In this document: piece after piece, positions 17,740 through 23,384 of the stretch
Position numbering within the stretch: position 1 is the first letter of the stretch
Layout of the letters: every line of letters starts with the position of its first letter
Assembly: GCA_025349905.2 (NCBI GenBank)
Contig: MU624797.1
Span: forward strand, 1 to 23,384
Reading direction: 5' to 3'
Length of the DNA: 23,384 bases
Source of the DNA: Blastocladiella britannica
Taxonomy: Eukaryota; Blastocladiomycota; Blastocladiomycetes; Blastocladiales; Blastocladiaceae
Translations under genes and position numbers: made by a program
Notes under the pieces: model-generated
Databases searched by the model: none
What the model saw: the letters and a program-made list of their open reading frames with translations, nothing else
Told to the model about the DNA's origin: nothing

Positions 17740-20700
17740 ATGACAGCATCCCCATCTCGGTCTGGTGTCGATCAGATATCGAGCACCAATGGACCAACAT
17801 CGTTGTCCTCACCAACCGCTGCTGTTGCCGCGCCGCTGCCAGCAAGGCGACCGGTGCCGCTGGACCTGGTTCCTCCATCTCCAAAGCAGGACGCCATGTC
17901 GCACGCTGTCCCGTTTGGAGCGGGAGGGGGTGTCGCTGCCGCCCCGCCGTCATCGGCCCTGTCATCCATGCCGCCCTCGTCGCCCATTTCAGTGGTTGCA
18001 GGTCCTACCTCTTCTTCGGTTGCGGCTGCAAATGCGATGACTGCCGCGCACCCGGAAGACGGGTCCGCGATGGACGTGGACATTATTGATATTGACCGCA
18101 TGGACGTGGACTTGCCGGCACTGCCCACCACTACCGCCGCGCGACTGCCTTTGCCTCTGCCTTTGGCGGCGCCCGTGCCCGCACAACCATCACAACTCTT
18201 GCCGCCACCATTGCTGTCTGGTTCCGATGTATCGAGCAGTAGTAGTGGACATGGAAACCCGCGGCCACAAAGAGAAGCTGAGGATGCGCGGGGCCGGCCA
18301 CGGCTGCGGCGCTCTCTCACGCCGAGCAGCGACTCACTGGCCGAGTCGCCGTCGCCCGAGTCGGCGCATGCCAGTGGTTCGCGCTCGCGGACGCCTACCG
18401 ACCATGCTGCTGCCGCGAAACCAGTGCGATCACCAACTAATATCCACCACCACCACCAACGCGACCAACCGGCGTCATCGTCCTTGGATGCGGACGTGTT
18501 GGCGCTGACAGACGCTGCTCGCGCGGGCGGCAGCAGTGGTGGAGGGGGTTCGCGGCGTCGGATCACGACCTCCATGTCGAGCGTCTCGTCGGTCGAATCG
18601 CTTTCGTCTGCGGCGTCGTCGCTGCTCTCGCACTCGCGGTCATCGTCGCGCGGGTCTCCACCGCGCCAGCACCATCACCATCACCACCACCGCCGTCACT
18701 CGTCCAGCAGCCGAAGCGTTGACCCTTCGTCTCTGCCTGGAGGAGCACCAACACCACCACCACCGCCACCACCACCATTGCCTGGGCAGCAACGGTACGC
18801 GTCGCTCGCACCGCTTCCTGTCCGCCAGATCCCTGCTTCCGCCGCTGCTGCTTCCACCGCTGCTGCTGTTGCTGCTGCTGCTGCCTCCGCTACGGCGCTG
18901 TCAAGCGTCAGTGGGTCCGATAATGAAGATGAGGCGGATGACAACGACGAGGACGATGAGGACGACGACATGGACGTGGATCTTCCCAATGGCCCACTGT
19001 CGTCGGGTCCCATGCTGGCGGCGCGGCGCGTCAACTCGAGCTCAGACGACGAAGACGACGAAACCAGCAGCCGTTCTCGCCCCCATCCGCATCTGCACAC
19101 GATCAAAGCCGAGCCGGGGACCAACACGGCAGGTGCCTCTTCGTCGGGTCGCGGCAACAGGGATGGGAAATCGAGCAAGCAGCAGCAGCATCATCGGGCT
19201 CAGCCGCCGTCACTTTCCCCGCCGCCCCACTTTGGCAGTGGCAGTAACCGGTCGGCATTGGCATCAAATGGACTGCCGTACCGGTCGTCGGGGGCATCAG
19301 CAATAGACGCGCGCCGCGGGTCGCTCCATATTGCCACGGGCATGGCGGGTGGAGGTGGTGCCGATGGAATGCTCGGCAGCTCACACCAACCTTCGTCCTC
19401 GGCGGCAGCCGCAATGGCATCGTCGCTTGCATCCTCGGCACCCCCGCTCCCGAATGTCGATGCGCGCAAGGACACCTCGGGCCGTACACGGCTGTTCAAG
19501 TCGGCCAAGCGCGGCGACCTGCGCTCTGTCCGCGAGCTCGTGTCGGCCGGCGCCAACGTCAACCACAAGGACAATGCCGGATGGTCGCCACTGCACGAGG
19601 CAGTGGTGGGCAAGCACGCGGCCGTGGTGCGGCTGTTGCTGGAGCATGGGGCTAACCCGAACGCCCAGGGATATGAGGGCAACACGGCGCTACACGACGC
19701 CGACACCGACGATTACTTGGAGTGCGCGGCGTTGCTGCTGCGGTACGGTGCGAGCGTGTCAGTGCGGAACGAGGAGGGTGTGGCACCCATCGAAAACGAC
19801 GAGGCCGACCGCGAGATCTTGGCGCTGTTGCAGAAATACGCGGCGCTCGAGGACGCATTGCTACACCGCGATTCGCTGGGTATGACGTTTTTGCATCGAT
19901 CGTGCTGGGAGCTGGGGCAGCTGGTGAACGAGGACAAGACGGCTATCACGAGTCGCATTCCCACGTCGTCGCCGCCGCTGGACCTGACCAAAGTGCTCTC
20001 GCTCTCGCACGACCTGATTGTGGAACTGGTCGCGTGCCGGTGCGTCGACGTGAACGTCTCGGACAATGCTGGGTGGACGCCCTTACACGAGTTGGTCTCG
20101 CAGCAGCGCACGTCACTCGTCACGCTGCTGCTGCGGTACGGCGCCGACGTGAACGCGCGCGGCCATGGCGGAATCTCGCCCTTACACCTGGCAGCGCAAC
20201 TGGGCAACCAGGACCTGGCGACGCTGCTACTTGACCACGGCGCCGACCCGCACGCCGCCGCCGACAGTACCCACCGCACGCCCATTGACGCGTGCCCGCC
20301 GCACCTGCCGCAGCTCCGCCGACTCCTGGAAACGTTCCCGTTCCGCGCTAGTCGCGCGGACGAGGTGCGGCGGCGCATGCACGAAGAAAATATGCGCGCG
20401 TCGGGGCACCCTGCGCCAGCTGCGCCGTTTGGGGCGTTTGGCAGTGGCCCTGGCGGTGTTACTGGTACTGGATCAGCGCTCACGACACCTACGGACCGCG
20501 GCGATGGCGCTGCTGGCATGAACAGTGCACCCCTGTCAGACTATGGCATCAACACGGGCGCCGACGAGTCCAAGTCGGAGCGGTCGCGCGACGACGCCGC
20601 GTCCACGTCAACACACAACCGCGCCAATGCGGGCGGTTTTACTGGCGGCGCGCATGGAAATGGGTCGTCGACTGGCGGTGGCGGCGGCGGCGGCGGTGCA

Positions 20701-23295
20701 GCGGACCGGAAACTGACGCGCGAGGAGCGGCTGATGCAGTCGTACATTGCGCGCATTCAGCGGCAGGAAAAGGCTGGGCCGAATCGCAAGCGCAAGCCCG
20801 CCGAGGGAAGCATGGTTTCGGTGAGCGAGCCAACCAGCAAGATGCCGTCGCCTACGTCGCCGCCGCCGTCTATTGTGCAGCCGATTTTGGCTCCCATTCA
20901 AAAGCAAGAACCGTTGGCGACCGGCCCGAGCGAGAAGAGCCGTTCTTCAACATTGGCCAACTCCGGATCGCAGGCACCACTACCACCAGCAGCAGCACCG
21001 CCACTCCCCGTCTCTGCACCTGTCCTTGCGCCTCTTGGGGTGGTTACAACTGGGACGTCTGATACGTCGACGTGGGCCAAGAGTCGGCGCGGCTCGGATC
21101 CTCCCACCAAGCCGATCGCACCACCGCCCCTTGCTCCACTCGCATCGCCACTTGTATCGCCTCTACCAACATCAACCAAAGCCAACGTGATCGGATCCGT
21201 CGTGGCCGCCGACCTCCCCACGTACTGCAAGCAAGGCGATGTTGCCCGCGTGGCCAAAGCTGTGGCCCTACCCGATGCGCCGCTGCACCTACCGCGCGCG
21301 ATCCTGGCGGCAGCACGCGGCGGGTTCCTGGAACTGGTGCGCATCACCGTGGACCGACTGAGCGCCGCGCACGGCGCCGGGCAGATTGCCAGCGTCAACT
21401 TGACGGTGCCCATTGTGGCCACCGCGGCCATGCTGGCGGCGGTCAAGGCCGGGCACGCCGATATCGTCGGGTACTTGCTGAGTAAAGGAGCTAATCCGCG
21501 CGGTAAAGACCAGAAGCTGCAGTCGACGGCCGTGCAGCTCGCCCGTGGGGCAGGGAATTCGGCGATTGTGGCGCTCTTGGAGCAGGCTATTGCCGGGTCA
21601 GCAACATCCGAGAGTGGGAGCCGTGGTGGCGGTGATGGCTTGAAACGGACTGGCGGACACGCATCTACAGCCACAAGGACGACAGGCAAGCCGGGATCAG
21701 GCGCCGCCCAATCGAACCACGGCAGTAACAACACGACGCACGGGGCCAAGAAGCGCAAGACGGTGGCCGTGCGCATCGAGAGCGACGCCGACGAGCTCTC
21801 GGACACGGACGTGGACTCGGACTCGGGTGGGCTCGCGCGGCCACCGACCAAGCGCGTGCGTACCGCCATCGTCATCACGTCGCCTGTTGCCCCCGTCCAG
21901 CCCCCATCGTCTGACTTGCCGGTCCCTCTCTCGCCTACGATTGCTGTATCTAAGCCGACATCTGCTGCTGCTCGACTCGCCTCTACTTCTGCTTTAACTG
22001 CTGCAGCTGCACCAACGACTGAGCCAGTGCTGGTCGGGCGTCTCCCACTGCCGCCTCCACTCCCACTTCCGACCGAGGCGCCGCTTCCCAAACCTCCGGC
22101 CGCCGCTGTGGCGTCCATTCGGCGCATGCGCAAGGAGCCGTCGGCTGTAGCACCTGTTGAGCTGCCAACAGCAGTCGCACCGCCACCACCGCTCCCAACA
22201 GCAACAACCGCAGTAAAGGTCTCTGCGATGAGCAGCACCAACAGTCGTGGCGTAGTAGGAGGTCTCGATTCCGTAACGCCGTCCACGTGCCCGTCGCCCG
22301 AGGTCTCGATCGCCGACTCGCCCGCGTTCCATCCCAAACGAGTCCCAGCCAACATTGACACGACCATGGCCGCGACATCGACTCGGTCAGGTTCCATGGG
22401 AGGAGGAGGAACCACGGCGTCGCCGCTCGGATCGCCGCTACCAGTGCTGGCGGTGCAGTGCGGAACGCGGTTTTGCGTGCTGGAACTGGACGTGCGCGCG
22501 GCGGTCCCGGCGGCAGCGGCGTTTCCGCGGTTCCGCGCACCGTCCGCGGCCGAAATGGCGGCATTGCGCGGGTCCCCTGCTGCGTCCTCGTTCTCGGCGG
22601 CTGCTGCGGATCGCCGGCGGCGACAACTGCAACGCCAGCGTCAACGTCGTGGTGTCGGTGCTGGTGCGGATGATATGGAGGAGGATGTGGAGGACGACAT
22701 GGACGATGGAATTGAGATGGAAGAAGGCGCCGATGGGATGGACGACGACATGGACGACACGCGTTCCGCGGGATCCACGGCATCCGCAACGGTGACAGTC
22801 CGCGTCGCGCTGCTTGACGAGCTGCTGGCGTACTTGCACGCCACACTGACCCCGCCGGCTCTGCGGTCGCTCCGGTTCGCTTCGTGGCGGCCTCAGCGCG
22901 CGGCCGGCAGCGGCAGCGGGAATGGCGGCATTGGTGGGAAACCGATTCCGCCTCCCGTGATGGCTCCTTCTCCATCTACCAAGCGGCGCGGTGGATCATC
23001 AGCGGCACCAACTCCATTACCGGCCAACAACAAGGCAATCGCTGGGCGGGGTGGATCAAGGTTCTTGCCAACCAAGGTGCGGTTCAAGATGCACCGCGCG
23101 GCGTGCTTGCGGGCCCAGCAACAACCACCACTGCCGATGGTATCGTCGTCATCGTCGTCATCGTCATTCCCATCTACTTCGTCGCCCGTTGTGGCAGCAC
23201 CGTCAGTTCCACCCACGGCAGCAGCGTCATCCAACAACAAGAAGCGGCGCGCTGGTGGTTCCGTTGGGGCAGGTGGGCGAATCGTGCGCGACTGA
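17740..23295 (+). CDS. Giant intronless ankyrin-repeat nuclear protein, possibly Hos4-like
   Basis: A single 1851-codon frame; an in-frame TAA at 17731 precedes the ATG. Residues 1-570 are disordered: Ser/Pro/Ala-rich with a His run (about 310), poly-Pro (about 337-348), poly-Ala (about 370-385) and an Asp/Glu block (about 393-416). Ankyrin repeats span about 577-880, beginning SGRTRLFKSAKRGDLRSVRE and containing DNAGW(S/T)PLHE twice (about 595 and 772), each followed by LLL..GA(N/D) repeats. Just after comes TREERLMQSYIARIQRQEKA. A second, weaker ankyrin block is at about 1154-1287. Basic clusters (RKRKP, KKRKTV, TKRVRT, NKKRR) suggest nuclear localisation. The C-terminus (from about 1570) has ordered pieces, VQCGTRFCVLELDV and RVALLDELLAYLHATL. 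The SGRT...NAGW...PLHE pattern recalls Hos4 of the Set3 histone deacetylase complex and animal ANKRD11/BARD1-type repeats. This is a suggestion only. Confidence 0.85.
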   Translation: MTASPSRSGVDQISSTNGPTSLSSPTAAVAAPLPARRPVPLDLVPPSPKQDAMSHAVPFGAGGGVAAAPPSSALSSMPPSSPISVVAGPTSSSVAAANAMTAAHPEDGSAMDVDIIDIDRMDVDLPALPTTTAARLPLPLPLAAPVPAQPSQLLPPPLLSGSDVSSSSSGHGNPRPQREAEDARGRPRLRRSLTPSSDSLAESPSPESAHASGSRSRTPTDHAAAAKPVRSPTNIHHHHQRDQPASSSLDADVLALTDAARAGGSSGGGGSRRRITTSMSSVSSVESLSSAASSLLSHSRSSSRGSPPRQHHHHHHHRRHSSSSRSVDPSSLPGGAPTPPPPPPPPLPGQQRYASLAPLPVRQIPASAAAASTAAAVAAAAASATALSSVSGSDNEDEADDNDEDDEDDDMDVDLPNGPLSSGPMLAARRVNSSSDDEDDETSSRSRPHPHLHTIKAEPGTNTAGASSSGRGNRDGKSSKQQQHHRAQPPSLSPPPHFGSGSNRSALASNGLPYRSSGASAIDARRGSLHIATGMAGGGGADGMLGSSHQPSSSAAAAMASSLASSAPPLPNVDARKDTSGRTRLFKSAKRGDLRSVRELVSAGANVNHKDNAGWSPLHEAVVGKHAAVVRLLLEHGANPNAQGYEGNTALHDADTDDYLECAALLLRYGASVSVRNEEGVAPIENDEADREILALLQKYAALEDALLHRDSLGMTFLHRSCWELGQLVNEDKTAITSRIPTSSPPLDLTKVLSLSHDLIVELVACRCVDVNVSDNAGWTPLHELVSQQRTSLVTLLLRYGADVNARGHGGISPLHLAAQLGNQDLATLLLDHGADPHAAADSTHRTPIDACPPHLPQLRRLLETFPFRASRADEVRRRMHEENMRASGHPAPAAPFGAFGSGPGGVTGTGSALTTPTDRGDGAAGMNSAPLSDYGINTGADESKSERSRDDAASTSTHNRANAGGFTGGAHGNGSSTGGGGGGGGAADRKLTREERLMQSYIARIQRQEKAGPNRKRKPAEGSMVSVSEPTSKMPSPTSPPPSIVQPILAPIQKQEPLATGPSEKSRSSTLANSGSQAPLPPAAAPPLPVSAPVLAPLGVVTTGTSDTSTWAKSRRGSDPPTKPIAPPPLAPLASPLVSPLPTSTKANVIGSVVAADLPTYCKQGDVARVAKAVALPDAPLHLPRAILAAARGGFLELVRITVDRLSAAHGAGQIASVNLTVPIVATAAMLAAVKAGHADIVGYLLSKGANPRGKDQKLQSTAVQLARGAGNSAIVALLEQAIAGSATSESGSRGGGDGLKRTGGHASTATRTTGKPGSGAAQSNHGSNNTTHGAKKRKTVAVRIESDADELSDTDVDSDSGGLARPPTKRVRTAIVITSPVAPVQPPSSDLPVPLSPTIAVSKPTSAAARLASTSALTAAAAPTTEPVLVGRLPLPPPLPLPTEAPLPKPPAAAVASIRRMRKEPSAVAPVELPTAVAPPPPLPTATTAVKVSAMSSTNSRGVVGGLDSVTPSTCPSPEVSIADSPAFHPKRVPANIDTTMAATSTRSGSMGGGGTTASPLGSPLPVLAVQCGTRFCVLELDVRAAVPAAAAFPRFRAPSAAEMAALRGSPAASSFSAAAADRRRRQLQRQRQRRGVGAGADDMEEDVEDDMDDGIEMEEGADGMDDDMDDTRSAGSTASATVTVRVALLDELLAYLHATLTPPALRSLRFASWRPQRAAGSGSGNGGIGGKPIPPPVMAPSPSTKRRGGSSAAPTPLPANNKAIAGRGGSRFLPTKVRFKMHRAACLRAQQQPPLPMVSSSSSSSSFPSTSSPVVAAPSVPPTAAASSNNKKRRAGGSVGAGGRIVRD
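18669..18985 (+). repeat. Low-complexity coding tracts (His, Pro, Ala, Asp/Glu)
   Basis: Within the ankyrin gene, CAC/CAT, CCA/CCG, GCT and GAC/GAT codon runs follow one another. They encode poly-His, poly-Pro, poly-Ala and an acidic run. Mixed synonymous codons in several tracts suggest they have been kept as protein sequence and are not only recent repeat slippage. Further runs occur at about 20676 (Gly) and about 23142 (Ser). Confidence 0.85.
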
Positions 23296-23343
23296 CTCAT
23301 TGCCATGAAAAAACTCATTTCCATAAAAAGTTGCTTGACGTCA
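23293..23343. promoter_or_regulatory. Paired bZIP-type motifs: TGACTCA and TGACGTCA
   Basis: TGACTCA (23293-23299, overlapping the ankyrin stop codon) and the perfect palindrome TGACGTCA (23336-23343) are classic AP-1/Gcn4 and CRE/ATF recognition sites. They may belong to a promoter of a gene beyond the right edge. Function is inferred only from the motifs. Confidence 0.3.
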
Positions 23344-23368
23344 CCTCCCTTTCCCCAAATGGCCCCAC

Positions 23369-23374
23369 AATAAA
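23369..23374 (+). terminator. Poly(A) signal AATAAA after the ankyrin gene
   Basis: AATAAA stands 74 nt past the stop codon at 23295. It is the only canonical signal between the stop and the window edge. Confidence 0.5.
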
Positions 23375-23384
23375 AATACGCGTC

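Noticed and set aside
18669..18985. Mobile element or CRISPR-like repeats
   Set aside because: The repeats are trinucleotide codon runs within one open frame; there are no spacers, terminal repeats or transposase.
20898..22415. 505-codon minus-strand frame inside the ankyrin gene
   Set aside because: It is a shadow of GC-rich codons and repeats. Its product is low complexity and there is no sign of splice sites, leader or neighbours of its own.
21983..22975. 330-codon minus-strand frame near the end of the ankyrin gene
   Set aside because: Arg/Pro-rich translation of the complement of Ala/Ser/Pro codons; no coding support.

Overview
This window looks like nuclear DNA of a GC-rich, gene-dense fungus, probably an early-diverging (zoosporic) lineage such as Blastocladiomycota or a chytrid. 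The lineage is inference. What I see directly is strong G/C preference at third codon positions, many GT-AG introns of about 55-75 nt with CTRAY/TRAY-like branch sites, A-rich sequence before start codons, very short intergenic gaps, and typical fungal products: fungalysin M36 protease, V-ATPase subunit C, bacterial-type tyrosyl-tRNA synthetase, and a MYST acetyltransferase. I found no rRNA, tRNA, CRISPR array or transposon.

Layout. 166-2311 (+) conserved tail-anchored protein of a family I do not recognise; 3026-2389 (-) small acidic protein of unknown function; 3073-3431 (+) TFIIH subunit TFB5; 4304-3446 (-) ChaC-type gamma-glutamylcyclotransferase; 4469-6013 (+) V-ATPase subunit C; 7359-6680 (-) a doubtful gene; 7517-8450 (+) RNA polymerase I subunit of the A34.5 type; 8531-10719 (+) MYST histone acetyltransferase with a double PHD finger; 11328-13364 (+) secreted fungalysin; 15244-13426 (-) tyrosyl-tRNA synthetase; 15417-17207 (+) SIKE/FGFR1OP2-like coiled-coil protein (STRIPAK); 17740-23295 (+) an intronless 1851-residue ankyrin protein that may be Hos4-like.

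From 166 to about 7517 the strands strictly alternate. Genes meet tail to tail across 14 to 77 nt and start head to head across 46 to about 165 nt, so promoters are probably shared. The rest is mostly tandem on the plus strand, with the tyrosyl-tRNA synthetase reversed. Most products are housekeeping or chromatin/transcription factors (TFB5, Pol I subunit, MYST enzyme, ankyrin protein). They do not form one pathway, and I see no defence island or biosynthetic cluster.

Splice sites were worked out by hand from reading frame, GT/AG signals and remembered family patterns. Exon sums are whole codons for every model given. The most interesting points are the metazoan-style double PHD finger on a fungal MYST enzyme, a possible mitochondrial N-terminal extension of the tyrosyl-tRNA synthetase that would overlap the divergent SIKE-like gene, alternative C-termini for V-ATPase subunit C and fungalysin, introns whose retention would add membrane segments, and duplicated ankyrin modules in the giant last gene.
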